Positions 51,126-60,734 of a DNA stretch of 64,000 bases are shown here, piece after piece (position 1 is the stretch's first letter; every line of letters begins with the position of its first letter). This stretch comes from CAXPZW01 sp049594615 (GTDB lineage Bacteria > Bacteroidota > Bacteroidia > Flavobacteriales_D > Sanyastnellaceae). The position numbers were made by a program, and so were the translations under genes. Location: assembly GCA_049594615.1 (NCBI GenBank), contig JBMYJR010000004.1, positions 1 to 64,000 on the forward strand. Reading direction: 5' to 3'. Below the pieces are notes generated by a model, which ran no database searches, was not told the DNA's origin, and saw only the letters and a program-made list of their open reading frames with translations.

Positions 51126-52119
51126 TGTTCACCTCGCGTTCAAGGGTGACCCCGTAACGGGTTTTCACGTCCTGAAGGATGTCTTCGGACAGTTGCCAAA
51201 TCTCTTGGCCTTGGGCCCCGCCATGGTTCACCAGCACCAAGGCTTGACGGTCGTGTACCCCGTGGGTGCCGCGCAAATGGCCTTTCCATCCGGCTTGATC
51301 GATGAGCCATCCGGCAGCCAGTTTCATGTGCCCTTCACCCGCAGGATAAGCCACCACATTCGGGTGGGCCTCGCGGATGCGTTCGTATTCCAAATGGGGA
51401 ACCACGGGATTTTTAAAGAAGGAGCCCGCGTTACCAATTTGCGCCGGGTCGGGCAGTTTGGATTGGCGGATGCGGATGACCGCATCGCTGATTGCGCGGA
51501 TGCTGAGCTCGGTGACGCCCATGGTTTGCAACTCGGCTTGAATGGCGCCGTACTCGGTGTGGAAGGTGGGGGTCAAGGACAAATCAAACTCCACGTGGGA
51601 GATGATGTGCTGGCCTTTGAGGGCCCGCTTGAACACCGACTCGCGGTAGCCAAACGCGCACTCTTGGTGGTTGAAGGTGTGCACCTCTCCGGAAGCAATA
51701 TGCAAGGCCTCCAAGCGGTGGAAGACGTCTTTGATTTCCACCCCGTATGCGCCAATGTTCTGCATGGGCGCTGCGCCCACACTCCCGGGAATCAGCGAGA
51801 GATTCTCGACCCCGGCCCAGCCTTGATCAATGCAATGCAGCACAAAGTCGTGCCACACCACACCTCCGCCTACGCGGACGCGTACACGGTCTCCTTCCTG
51901 GCTGACCACCTCAACCCCGGGGATGCGGTTGACCAAAACAAATCCGTCGACATCGCCACGCAGCAGCACATTGCTGCCACCGCCCAACACCAAATCGGGG
52001 GTGCCATGGGCGTCGATGAGCGCGCGCATTTCGTCGACACTGTGGGCCTCGGCCAGTTGTGCGGCTTGGGCCTGGATGCCAAAAGTGTTGAAAGGTTGAA
52101 GGTTGGCGTGGGTGTGCAT
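51115..52119 (-). CDS. murB: UDP-N-acetylenolpyruvoylglucosamine reductase
   Basis: A 334-residue FAD enzyme that reduces UDP-GlcNAc-enolpyruvate to UDP-MurNAc. It has NTFGIQAQA, the FAD loop LGGGSNVLL (45-53), NLSLIPGSVGAAPMQNIGAYGVEI, FGYRESVFK and GSFFKNPVV with the catalytic Ser. Length and the YRESxFK insertion are those of type I (E. coli-like) MurB. The stop overlaps the end of the M43 peptidase gene. Confidence 0.98.
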   Translation of the reverse strand: MHTHANLQPFNTFGIQAQAAQLAEAHSVDEMRALIDAHGTPDLVLGGGSNVLLRGDVDGFVLVNRIPGVEVVSQEGDRVRVRVGGGVVWHDFVLHCIDQGWAGVENLSLIPGSVGAAPMQNIGAYGVEIKDVFHRLEALHIASGEVHTFNHQECAFGYRESVFKRALKGQHIISHVEFDLSLTPTFHTEYGAIQAELQTMGVTELSIRAISDAVIRIRQSKLPDPAQIGNAGSFFKNPVVPHLEYERIREAHPNVVAYPAGEGHMKLAAGWLIDQAGWKGHLRGTHGVHDRQALVLVNHGGAQGQEIWQLSEDILQDVKTRYGVTLEREVNIIG

Positions 52120-52171
52120 ACTACAAACTTACGCTGCACAGAGGGCGGTGGGCGTGGTTTTCAGAATTCGC

Positions 52172-52435
52172 TTAAGAACCGGTTGTGAACTGTGCATGCC
52201 AAGCTTCAAACGCTGCGGCATCGGTCACTTCCCAGCGCCCGTCCCTGCAGTCCATCGCATCTTGGATCAGGACGCGGTCGGGCAAGATTTTGGCTTCCAC
52301 CTCGTACACCAGCACGCGCGAACCGAGCTGTTGGTATTCGGTCATGGCAGTGGGAGACTGGATCACAAACCACGAGCGATTGCCTGGGTATTTGCGAAAC
52401 AACGGGAAGGCGGGGTTGTTACTTTTGTCCATCAT
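52172..52435 (-). CDS. small conserved-looking hypothetical protein
   Basis: An 87-residue cytoplasmic protein (ATG 52435, or 52432) with FPLFRKYPGNRSWFVIQS and YEVEAKILPDRVLIQDAM. The FPLFRKY.N..SWF phrase resembles small uncharacterised Bacteroidota proteins I have seen beside housekeeping genes, but I assign no function. Its start codon overlaps the divergent start codon of the TPR gene by two bases, so there is no intergenic DNA. A GATATTTG box, one mismatch from TAnnTTTG, lies 15 nt upstream inside the TPR gene. Confidence 0.7.
   Translation of the reverse strand: MMDKSNNPAFPLFRKYPGNRSWFVIQSPTAMTEYQQLGSRVLVYEVEAKILPDRVLIQDAMDCRDGRWEVTDAAAFEAWHAQFTTGS
52420..52427 (+). promoter_or_regulatory. 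-7 box TACTTTTG 6 nt before the TPR gene
   Basis: Perfect TAnnTTTG, six bases before ATG 52434, lying entirely inside the coding sequence of the divergent small gene. Confidence 0.6.
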
Positions 52436-53051
52436 GAGCGGAGTTCCGTACAAATATCAGGCGCAAGCCGAAAAGGCCATGGCCGCAGAGCAATTGCTCG
52501 AAGCCGCCGAATGGTACAACAAAGCGTTGACCGAAGCGCCCAACAACCCCGACATCTTCAACGACCGGGCGGTGTGTTACTTCCACCAGGGCCGCAAACG
52601 CGATGCCTTGGCGGACTTGGACTACGCCGTACAGCTCCAACCCGATTACAGCTACCGCTATGCGAGTCGGGCCTACCTCAAAAGTGCCCTCAAGGACATC
52701 GACGGCGCCATTGCCGACTACCAAAAGGCCGTGGAACTCGACCCCGACGACGCCATTGCCCTCAACAACTTGGGACTGCTCGAAGAGCAACTCGGCTACA
52801 TGCAAAAGGCCCAAGAGCGCTTCAAGCAAGCAGATGCCCTGAACAACTTGCTCGACGACAGCGGCATCACCTTGCCCGAACCTCCCCAACCGCGCAACAT
52901 CCAACGCGAAATCAATCAAGAACAGGTGGAGAAAGCCACCCCGGGTGCCACGTGGCGCGAGGTGCGCAAGGCGCTGACCAACAAGGAGGATTGGAAGGCG
53001 TTCAAGCGGTTCGTATCTCGTGGCTTCCGGTTGGACAACGAGGACAAATAA
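52434..53051 (+). CDS. tetratricopeptide repeat protein
   Basis: A 205-residue cytoplasmic protein with about three to four TPR units, e.g. AAEWYNKALTEAPNNPDIFNDRA, ALADLDYAVQLQPDYSYRYASRA, AIADYQKAVELDPDDAIALNNLG and KAQERFKQAD. The remaining 70 residues are charged and unassigned. TPRs mediate protein contacts; no partner is evident. The start is fixed by the box 6 nt upstream. The nuclease gene follows after 30 nt. Confidence 0.85.
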   Translation: MSGVPYKYQAQAEKAMAAEQLLEAAEWYNKALTEAPNNPDIFNDRAVCYFHQGRKRDALADLDYAVQLQPDYSYRYASRAYLKSALKDIDGAIADYQKAVELDPDDAIALNNLGLLEEQLGYMQKAQERFKQADALNNLLDDSGITLPEPPQPRNIQREINQEQVEKATPGATWREVRKALTNKEDWKAFKRFVSRGFRLDNEDK

Positions 53052-53081
53052 TCGACATCTTGAGCAGCACAAACTGCTGCT

Positions 53082-55907
53082 GTGCATTCCTTCTTAGAAC
53101 AAGCCGTTTCCCAATTGCTCGACCGTCACGGCGACCGGCTTGACCGTGTAGCTTTGGTGTTGCCGGGCCAGCGTCCCATGGTGTTCCTGCGCGACTTATT
53201 GGCCCAGCGGCTGACCCGCACCACTTGGAGTCCGGCCATGTTTACCATCCAAGAAGCCACCGAACGCCTCAGCGGTTTTCGACGGATGGATGCCATGGAA
53301 CTGTGGTTGACCAGCTATCGCATTTACCGCGACACGGTGAAAGACCCCGAACCGTTGGATGCCTTTCTCACTTGGGCGCCTACGGTGCTGGCAGACTTCA
53401 ATGAAATCGACAACTACGGCCTGCACGGGGAAGACGTCTTCCGCAACCTGGCCAGCTTCACCGAAATCGACGCCTGGAGTTTTCACCTGGACCCGCTGAG
53501 CGAAGGGCAAGAACGCTTTCAGATACAATGGGAGAGCATGGGGCGATTTTACACTGCCCTGCGCGCCCACCTCTCCGCCGAAGGAGCCGGCTACAACGGC
53601 CTGGTCAACCGCGAAGCCGCCGACCGCTACGAAACCCGCCTCGACACCCCGGACTGGCCTTACGAGCACGCCTATTTTATGGGCTTCAACGCGCTGAGCG
53701 CTTCGGAAGAAGCCGTGTTGTTTGGGCTCCAACAAAAGGACCGAGCCACCCTGCTCTGGGACGCCGACCCCACCTTTGTGGACCCCGAGGTCAACGAAGC
53801 CGGACTCTTCTTGCGCCGCTTTGCCGAACGCCACGGCGCACTTGAACTGCCCAAACGGTGGGCGCTTGAGTCTGATGGCATCCGCCTGCACACCACCGCA
53901 AGCCGTGCGGCGCAACCCAAAGTGCTGGCCTCACTCTTGGCGTCCATCCCGGCCGAGGAACTGTCCAAAACCGCCGTAGTGCTGGGCGACGAAAGCTTGC
54001 TCATCCCTGTGCTGGAAAGCTTGCCCCCACTGGGCGACCCTGAGTCCCCCCTGCCCTACAACCTCACCCTGGGCTATGCCTTGCGCTGGACGCCGGTGTA
54101 CGACCTGATCCACCTGCTGCACAGCGCCCAAATCCGCATGCGAGGCCAAGGGGTTTGGCACCAAGACTTGCGCAGTCTGCTGCGTCATCCGGCTTTGGTC
54201 ACTGCCCTTTCCGACCACGCAGAGGCCATCAACACCTTGCTGGGCACCATGCGGGACAACAACCACGCGTACTTGCCGGTGACCGAGCTCGAAGCACACA
54301 TGAATGTACCGGTGATCGAGGCCATGTGCCGCCTGCTGACCCAACGGTATTCCGCGCCACAAACCACTTGTGCGCTGCTTCTGGAAGTATTGGATGCACT
54401 GCGTGTGCCACTTGAGCACCACCCCTGGTTGCTGGAGATGGTATTCCGCACCCACCGAAGCATCACCGCATTGCAAACCTGGAGCGCGGGGCTGGCCCCA
54501 GACACCCCACTGGGCGAAGCGGCATTTTGGAACCTCTGGCGACGCCTGGCTGGCCAAGAGCAACTCGACTTCCGAGGGGAACCCCTGAACGGATTGCAAG
54601 TCATGGGGATGCTCGAGACGCGGACCTTGGGATTTGAGCGCCTGCTAGTGATTGGTGCCAACGAAGGACACATGCCGCGTACCCCGGTGCAAAACAGCTT
54701 CATCCCCTACGACCTTAAGCGCCATTTTGGCCTGCCGGTACGCCACGAGCGTGACGCGATTTACGCCTACTACTTCTTCCGCTTGCTGACCGACGCCAAG
54801 CACGTAGACTTCATTTACACCGAGCAATCCGAAGCCTTCGGCAGCACCGAGCGCACCCGCTACCTCGGTCAACTCGAGGCCTTACTCGACACAACCTTCA
54901 CCCCACAGCACTGGCAAAACACCTTGCCGGCAGAAGAACACAATGTCTGGCATGTTGCGGGCCACGATCCGGCCATAGCCCCGGCTGTGAAGCAATTGCT
55001 GCAAAACGGACTCTCGCCTTCAGCCATGAACACCTTTGTGCGGTGTCCACTGGATTTCTACTTCAAGTACATCCTAGGGTTCCGCGAGCCCGACGAGGTC
55101 AGCGAAGGGGTGGACCAAGCCTTGTTTGGCACTTTGGTACACGGCGCACTCGAGCACCTCTACCTGGGCGGTGAACCGGCCGATCCCAAGCGCGATGCGC
55201 CCCTCAACATCCGCCTGACCCCGGCCTTCATTGACACCTGTTTGGATGCCCTGCCGCAGGTCTTCGTCCAAATGCGTACCCGCCGCTTGGCGGTGCCCGA
55301 AGATCCCAGCAAACCGGTGCGCTTGCCAGACATGCACACTGGCATCAACCGCCTGACCCTGGAGACCGCCGAGGCGTACGTAAAGCAATTCCTCCAAGCC
55401 GAGAGACACCATGCCCGCGAACACGTGCCGGAAATCCTGTTCTTGGAAAAGCAGCTCCAAGTGGCGGTAACACTGCCCGAAGGCAGCGCCGTGCGCGAAT
55501 TGACATTGCGCGGCACCGTGGACCGCATTGACCGCGTCAACGGCCAGGTGCGCATCATCGACTACAAAACCGGTTCGGTAGACAACGCCAAACTGCGTTG
55601 GAGTGGGCCAGAAGCACTGGCCAAGCAAGACCGGGACAAGGCCCGCCAACTGTTGGTTTACCACCTTCTTGTGGAAAGCGAAACCTGGCTCAATGGCATG
55701 CCGGTGATTTCGGGGATGATCAGCATCAAGCAGATTTCCAAGTGGTTCCAAGCCGGGCAAAAAGAAGGCCCAGGCGAACCGTTCACCGAAGAGCAGATTG
55801 AGGAGTTCAAAACCGTGCTCGCCACCCTGATCGGCACCATGCTGGATCCGGAATATACCTGGCAACACGCCCTCGACAGTGACTTCTGCGCCTTCTGCAC
55901 CCCGTGA
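53082..55907 (+). CDS. PD-(D/E)XK nuclease family protein (AddB/RecB-like)
   Basis: A 941-residue protein with an inactivated helicase-like body and a C-terminal RecB-type nuclease. The nuclease motif is His687 (LVHGALEHLY), Asp814 (GTVDRIDR) and Asp827-Tyr-Lys829 (IIDYKTG). Cysteines of an AddB-type iron-sulfur staple are only partly present (RCPLDFYFKY and the terminal FCAFCTP). The N-terminal Walker A is not visible, as in AddB. AddAB repairs double-strand breaks; an AddA partner gene is not in the window. The start is GTG 53082. Confidence 0.85.
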   Translation: MHSFLEQAVSQLLDRHGDRLDRVALVLPGQRPMVFLRDLLAQRLTRTTWSPAMFTIQEATERLSGFRRMDAMELWLTSYRIYRDTVKDPEPLDAFLTWAPTVLADFNEIDNYGLHGEDVFRNLASFTEIDAWSFHLDPLSEGQERFQIQWESMGRFYTALRAHLSAEGAGYNGLVNREAADRYETRLDTPDWPYEHAYFMGFNALSASEEAVLFGLQQKDRATLLWDADPTFVDPEVNEAGLFLRRFAERHGALELPKRWALESDGIRLHTTASRAAQPKVLASLLASIPAEELSKTAVVLGDESLLIPVLESLPPLGDPESPLPYNLTLGYALRWTPVYDLIHLLHSAQIRMRGQGVWHQDLRSLLRHPALVTALSDHAEAINTLLGTMRDNNHAYLPVTELEAHMNVPVIEAMCRLLTQRYSAPQTTCALLLEVLDALRVPLEHHPWLLEMVFRTHRSITALQTWSAGLAPDTPLGEAAFWNLWRRLAGQEQLDFRGEPLNGLQVMGMLETRTLGFERLLVIGANEGHMPRTPVQNSFIPYDLKRHFGLPVRHERDAIYAYYFFRLLTDAKHVDFIYTEQSEAFGSTERTRYLGQLEALLDTTFTPQHWQNTLPAEEHNVWHVAGHDPAIAPAVKQLLQNGLSPSAMNTFVRCPLDFYFKYILGFREPDEVSEGVDQALFGTLVHGALEHLYLGGEPADPKRDAPLNIRLTPAFIDTCLDALPQVFVQMRTRRLAVPEDPSKPVRLPDMHTGINRLTLETAEAYVKQFLQAERHHAREHVPEILFLEKQLQVAVTLPEGSAVRELTLRGTVDRIDRVNGQVRIIDYKTGSVDNAKLRWSGPEALAKQDRDKARQLLVYHLLVESETWLNGMPVISGMISIKQISKWFQAGQKEGPGEPFTEEQIEEFKTVLATLIGTMLDPEYTWQHALDSDFCAFCTP

Positions 55908-55909
55908 CC

Positions 55910-55917
55910 TACATTTG
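55910..55917 (+). promoter_or_regulatory. -7 box TACATTTG 5 nt before the GT4 gene
   Basis: Perfect TAnnTTTG just after the nuclease stop, five bases before ATG 55923. Confidence 0.65.
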
Positions 55918-55922
55918 CCGAC

Positions 55923-57239
55923 ATGGCCGAGCTCAAACGCGTGCTGATCATCACCTACTACTGGCCGCCTAGCGGTGGCGCAGGGGTGCAGCGTTGGCTC
56001 AAGTTTGCCAAGTACCTGCCCGAATTTGGGTGGCAACCGGTGATCTACACCCCTTCCAACCCAGAATTCCCGAGTGAAGACCCCAGCCTGCTCAAGGACG
56101 TTCCGGTGCAGGCCGAGATCATCCGCCAACCCATCCGCGAACCGTACGACTACTACCGCAAACTGGTGGGCGCAGGCAAGGGCGAAAAGATCAATACAGG
56201 CTTTCTCACCGAATCCGAGCGCCCCAAACGCACCGAAAACCTATCGCGTTGGGTGCGGGGCAACCTGTTCATTCCCGACGCGCGTAAGTGGTGGATCAAG
56301 CCCAGTATTGTGTTTTTAAAACGGTATTTGGCCGACCATCCGGTGGACGCCATCGTCTCTACCGGACCGCCCCACAGCATGCACCGGATCGCTTTGGGTG
56401 TCAAGCGTGTCACCGGTCTGCCTTGGATCGCCGATTTCCGCGATCCGTGGACCCAAATCGACTTCTACCAAGACTTGCACTTGACCCGCTATGCCGATCG
56501 CAAGCACCACCGTCAAGAACGCGAGGTACTCGAAGGCGCCGATGTGGTCACCGGCGCATGGCCCTCGATGCAAACCTTATTTTACCAACACGCCTCTCCC
56601 AAGCGGGTAGAGGTGATCACCAACGGGTACGACCCGGCAGACGTGCCCACTGAAGCACCTGCACTCGATGCGCAATTCACCCTGGCGCACGTGGGCTCAT
56701 TTTCACCGGCGAGGAACCCCAAGGCCCTCTGGCAAGCATTGCAAGAACTCAAGTCCTCCCGTCCTGAGTTGGGCGAGGCCCTGCGCATCAAGCTCGCCGG
56801 AAAGGTGGATGTGTCGGTCCGCAAGGACATCGCTGCCTACGGACTGGACTCGCACCTAGACGTGCACGATTACATTCCGCACGCCGAGATCGGCGCCTTC
56901 CAAGCCAGCAGCCGCATGTTGCTGCTGGTGGCCAACCAGGCCCCGACAGCCAAGTGGATCATCCCCGGTAAAGTATTTGAATACTTCTCGGCCAAGCGCC
57001 CCATCCTGGCAGTATGCCCTCCTGATGGAGACTTGGCCGCCATGGTGCGAGACGCCGGCGCGGGCACAGTTGTGGGTTTTGATGACGTACCTGGCACCAA
57101 AAAAGCCGTACTCGAGGCCTTCCTCGCTTTCCAAAGCGGCCAAACCCCTCCTCCTACACACGGCTTGGAACGCTACAGCCGTGTGGCCTTGACTGCCCGG
57201 CTCTCTGAGGTGCTCACGGCGGTTTGTGGCCGCATCTGA
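55923..57239 (+). CDS. GT4-like glycosyltransferase
   Basis: A 438-residue GT-B enzyme. The N-terminus IITYYWPPSGGAGVQRWLKFAKYLPEFGWQPVIYTP is typical of Bacteroidota exopolysaccharide glycosyltransferases; IADFRDPWTQIDFY and FTLAHVGSFSPARNPKALW mark the two domains, and GKVFEYFSAKRPILAV the donor-binding site. It opens the second polysaccharide block, 157 bp before wecB. Sugar specificity cannot be read. Confidence 0.9.
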   Translation: MAELKRVLIITYYWPPSGGAGVQRWLKFAKYLPEFGWQPVIYTPSNPEFPSEDPSLLKDVPVQAEIIRQPIREPYDYYRKLVGAGKGEKINTGFLTESERPKRTENLSRWVRGNLFIPDARKWWIKPSIVFLKRYLADHPVDAIVSTGPPHSMHRIALGVKRVTGLPWIADFRDPWTQIDFYQDLHLTRYADRKHHRQEREVLEGADVVTGAWPSMQTLFYQHASPKRVEVITNGYDPADVPTEAPALDAQFTLAHVGSFSPARNPKALWQALQELKSSRPELGEALRIKLAGKVDVSVRKDIAAYGLDSHLDVHDYIPHAEIGAFQASSRMLLLVANQAPTAKWIIPGKVFEYFSAKRPILAVCPPDGDLAAMVRDAGAGTVVGFDDVPGTKKAVLEAFLAFQSGQTPPPTHGLERYSRVALTARLSEVLTAVCGRI

Positions 57240-57396
57240 CGCGCGCTTGGGACGTTCTTTGCCACCGGGTCACAACTCATTGATGAATCTTTATCCCCGA
57301 TTCACCTGAAATTGACATGAATTCATCCATCTTGCCGCTTCTGGAGCGCCCGAACAGCATGCAGCCGTTGGGCACCGTCCACCCAAATCCGCGAAC

Positions 57397-58506
57397 ATGA
57401 AACGCGTGCTCATTTCGGTCGGTACCCGACCCAACTTCATCAAGATCACCCAGTTCCGCCGGGTGGCCGCCGAACGCGGCGACCTGGAGGTACGCATCGT
57501 GCACACCGGACAGCACTACGACCGTTTTATGTCGTCGGTGTTTTTTGAACAGTTCAACTTGCAACCGGACTTCTTCTTGTCTCTTGAGGCACGAACCCCC
57601 GCGGCCCAAGTGGGCGAGATGGTGACCAAGCTCGCCGAGCTCATGGATGCCTACGAGCCGGATATGGTAATCACCCCAGGCGACGTCAACTCGACCCTAG
57701 CCGCAGCCATCGCGTGCAACAAAATGGGCATTCCACTCGCCCACCTCGAAAGCGGCCTGCGCAGCTTTGACCGCAGCATGCCGGAAGAAATCAACCGTCT
57801 GCTGACCGACGAGATTTCGGACCTGTTCTTTGTGACCGAGCAGAGCGGCATGGACAACCTCAAGACCGAGGGCAAGTCCATGGACCACGCCTACTTGGTG
57901 GGCAACACGATGATCGATACCCTGGTGGCCTTTGAGCCACAAATCGACGCTTCAGACATCTTGGAAAAATGCGGGGTCACCGCCGGCAACTTCGCCTTGA
58001 TGACCATGCACCGTCCGGCCACGGTGGACAACCCCAATGGCCTGGATTTTATCACTCGTGTGGTGGAAGGTGTGACCGCAGAACGCCCGTTGGTGTTTCC
58101 CATCCACCCACGCACCAAGGCCAAGTTTGAGTCCTTTGGAAAATGGGAGACGTTCAAGGCCACCCCGGGCCTGATCCTCACCGAACCCCTGGACTACTAC
58201 GCCTTCCAGAAACTGATCCGCGACGCGTCGTTCATCCTCACCGATTCGGGCGGTATACAGGAGGAATCCACCTTCCGCCAAGTGCCGTGCTTCACCCTGC
58301 GTGCAAATACGGAGCGCCCGGTGACCTGCACGGTAGGCACCAACGAATTGGTGGAACTCGATGCCGATGTGGTGTTGAGCAAGATTGCGCGCGCGCATGA
58401 GAAAACCGGCCAGATCCCGCAACATTGGGACGGCAAATCCACCGAACGTATCATGGACCATGTGGCCGCTTATTTGGGACTCCCGGTAAGCAAGGCCAAG
58501 GCCTGA
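57397..58506 (+). CDS. wecB: UDP-N-acetylglucosamine 2-epimerase, non-hydrolysing
   Basis: A 369-residue enzyme interconverting UDP-GlcNAc and UDP-ManNAc. It has the start VLISVGTRPNFIKI, HTGQHYD, GDVNSTLAAAIACNKMGIPLAHLESGLRS, MPEEINRLLTD, MTMHRPATVDNP and DSGGIQEESTF. The catalytic Asp, Glu and His positions fall in the GDVNST, ESGLRS and HRP regions. UDP-ManNAc feeds enterobacterial common antigen-like or capsule chains. The gene ends inside the convergent pyruvyltransferase gene (37-nt overlap). Confidence 0.97.
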   Translation: MKRVLISVGTRPNFIKITQFRRVAAERGDLEVRIVHTGQHYDRFMSSVFFEQFNLQPDFFLSLEARTPAAQVGEMVTKLAELMDAYEPDMVITPGDVNSTLAAAIACNKMGIPLAHLESGLRSFDRSMPEEINRLLTDEISDLFFVTEQSGMDNLKTEGKSMDHAYLVGNTMIDTLVAFEPQIDASDILEKCGVTAGNFALMTMHRPATVDNPNGLDFITRVVEGVTAERPLVFPIHPRTKAKFESFGKWETFKATPGLILTEPLDYYAFQKLIRDASFILTDSGGIQEESTFRQVPCFTLRANTERPVTCTVGTNELVELDADVVLSKIARAHEKTGQIPQHWDGKSTERIMDHVAAYLGLPVSKAKA

Positions 58507-59612
58507 TCGAGATACGTGTGGGCCTGGCGATGCTGCCGGTCCACTGCAGACACTACCCTTTGACGCACGCCGTCCAGCTGGTCTACCAAGGCCTGGTGGG
58601 CGGCGTTGCCGATTTCTACAGAGGCGTTGTAATCGATCGAGAACTCGAGCATGCCCAAATAGTCGTAGCACTCCTTGCCTTTGCGCTCGTAGGAAATATT
58701 GAGCGCGGGCGTACCGCTCATCAAAGCCAGAATGCAAAAATGCAGGCGCGTACCTATGACGTAATCGAAGCTGCGCAACTGCTCACGCAAATCCTGCATG
58801 CGATGGAACTCGCGGTCCACGGTTGCAGCGATCCCTTCTTGCGCCAATTCTTCAGCAAACTCCGCAGCCAACGCAGAATCGTCCACGTATCCGGGCACGC
58901 CTTGGCAGGTGCTGAGGAAATGCACCTTCCGGCCAGCTTCGTGCACCTCGCGCGCAAGGCTCAGGATGAGCTTTTTGAATTGATCGGCGCTGCGTGCGTC
59001 GTGGCTCCAGCGGCGAACGCTGATGGCGACAGTTCCGTTAGCGGGCAGAGGGGGCAGGGGTTTGAGTAAAAAGGCCGCGTCGTTGGTGCGCAAGACTTGC
59101 TGCGGATCCACCTGCCATTCGGCCAGACTTTGTTCGGAATGGGCGTCGCGGGCCAAGAGCAGCCCCAGGTGGTGCTTTTGGGCTTTGAACAACGCCAAGT
59201 CGCTCCCTTCCAGCGGGCCAAACGACTGGCTGTACACCCCGACTTTCTTACCCATTCTGGCTGCTGTTCGCAGCTTGAGGACGTGACCGCGGATGCCGTA
59301 ATAGCTATTGAAATACCCTCCTGGGCAGCCCAACACAATGTCAGCGTTGCGGTACGCCGGACGCATCTGAGGCGTGAAGCGCTCCATCAAAAAACGCAAC
59401 GGCGGAAGTTTGCGGTAGATCCACCCTTGCACACCCTCAGGCGTGAGCGGCAATTCTGGGTATAGGGATTGGGTGGTTTGGAAATGGTAACTGGACACCT
59501 CTACGGCCACTCCACGTTCTAAGAGCCCTTCGTACAACGCAAAGAGCAAGGCGGCGTCGCCTCCGTTGACCGGAACCGCATTGGCGATGAGACAGGAAAT
59601 GGGACGCTGCAT
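58470..59612 (-). CDS. polysaccharide pyruvyl transferase family protein
   Basis: A 380-residue protein of the CsaB/WcaK family: N-terminal ANAVPVNGGDAALLFALYEGL, central LGCPGGYFNSYYG, YSQSFGPLEGSD and DYVIGTRLHFCILALMSGTPALNISYERK with the conserved Arg-His pair. Members add ketal pyruvate to sugars of surface polysaccharides, using PEP. It is the only gene on the minus strand in this block and overlaps wecB by 37 nt. Confidence 0.9.
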   Translation of the reverse strand: MQRPISCLIANAVPVNGGDAALLFALYEGLLERGVAVEVSSYHFQTTQSLYPELPLTPEGVQGWIYRKLPPLRFLMERFTPQMRPAYRNADIVLGCPGGYFNSYYGIRGHVLKLRTAARMGKKVGVYSQSFGPLEGSDLALFKAQKHHLGLLLARDAHSEQSLAEWQVDPQQVLRTNDAAFLLKPLPPLPANGTVAISVRRWSHDARSADQFKKLILSLAREVHEAGRKVHFLSTCQGVPGYVDDSALAAEFAEELAQEGIAATVDREFHRMQDLREQLRSFDYVIGTRLHFCILALMSGTPALNISYERKGKECYDYLGMLEFSIDYNASVEIGNAAHQALVDQLDGVRQRVVSAVDRQHRQAHTYLDQALALLTGSPK

Positions 59613-59669
59613 GGACGGTGAGGAATGCCGTAATTTGCGGGGAAGAACGGAAATTTTCCCTTTCGGCTC

Positions 59670-60734
59670 ATGGCCTCACCCCCCTCGAAGCAGCCCACAG
59701 TGGGCATGGTGTACGACAACCTGGCCACCTTCGTGGAACGCGACATCCGCATTTTGGAATCCGAGTACACCGTGCTGCGCATGCCTTTTGAAGCGCGGCC
59801 CAAGTGGCGGTTGCCCCTTGCGTTTGTTCGGCAATTTATAGCCCTGCTGCGCCAGCGGGGCAAGGTGAAGGTATACGTGCATCAAAGCGCGGGATATGTG
59901 TCCTTTTTGGCCTGCGTGCTGCGCCCTGTTTTGGGCTGCCGCAACATCATCATCGCCATTGGCACCGATGCTGCCCGCCTGCCCGAAATTGGCTATGGAC
60001 ACTTTTGTAAATGGCCGTTGCGTTGGTTTGCATCGGTGAGTTACCGGCGTGCGGATTTGGTGTTACCGGTGCACCGTTCACTCGAACGCAGCAGCTACCA
60101 CTACGAGGCCGTTGAGTTCCCACAACAAGGTTTTCGCGCGTTTGTCCCAGGCATCAAAACCCGCGTGGTGGAGATGGTCAACGGCTACGACAGCGACCGC
60201 TGGCGGGTCATCACTCCTGTTGAGGATCGTCCCAAACAGTTTTTGACTGTTGCGGTCAAACTCGGCGAGGCGGGATTCTACCGCAAAGGCATCGATGTGA
60301 TTTTGGAGGTGGCCCGACGCCAACCGGACCTTACCTTCACCTTGGTGACGGCCTTTCCAGATTTGGAAGCAGTACCGGCCAACGTAAACGTGATTCCCCC
60401 CATGCCCCAACAGGACTTGCTGGAAGTCTACAACCGCCACGCCTTTTACCTGCAAATGAGCATGTTTGAGGGCTTCCCCAACGCGCTGTGCGAAGCCATG
60501 CAATGCGGGTGCATACCCATCGGCAGTGCGGTAGCAGCCATTCCAGACATCATCGGGACCACCGGTTATGTGTTGGAGCGCAAGTCAGCCGATCAGCTCG
60601 AAGCCCTTCTGGCAAAAGCACACGCCCAAGGCCTGCCCGGCAGCGTGCGACCCGAACAGCGCATTGCTCACGAATTCCCCCTGGAACGCCGCCAGCGCGA
60701 GTTCTTGGATCACCTGAAATCTTTGGTGCGATGA
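59670..60734 (+). CDS. GT4-family glycosyltransferase
   Basis: A 354-residue GT-B enzyme. The retaining GT4 motif is clear as EGFPNALCEAMQCGCIPIGSAVAAIPDIIG (E-x7-E), preceded by VEMVNGYDSDRW and GFYRKGIDVILEVARRQPDLTF. The N-terminal part GMVYDNLATFVERDIRILESEY differs from the other two GTs of the window. ATG 59670 is the first in frame after the divergent start of the pyruvyltransferase gene. Its last four bases overlap the flippase start. Confidence 0.9.
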   Translation: MASPPSKQPTVGMVYDNLATFVERDIRILESEYTVLRMPFEARPKWRLPLAFVRQFIALLRQRGKVKVYVHQSAGYVSFLACVLRPVLGCRNIIIAIGTDAARLPEIGYGHFCKWPLRWFASVSYRRADLVLPVHRSLERSSYHYEAVEFPQQGFRAFVPGIKTRVVEMVNGYDSDRWRVITPVEDRPKQFLTVAVKLGEAGFYRKGIDVILEVARRQPDLTFTLVTAFPDLEAVPANVNVIPPMPQQDLLEVYNRHAFYLQMSMFEGFPNALCEAMQCGCIPIGSAVAAIPDIIGTTGYVLERKSADQLEALLAKAHAQGLPGSVRPEQRIAHEFPLERRQREFLDHLKSLVR

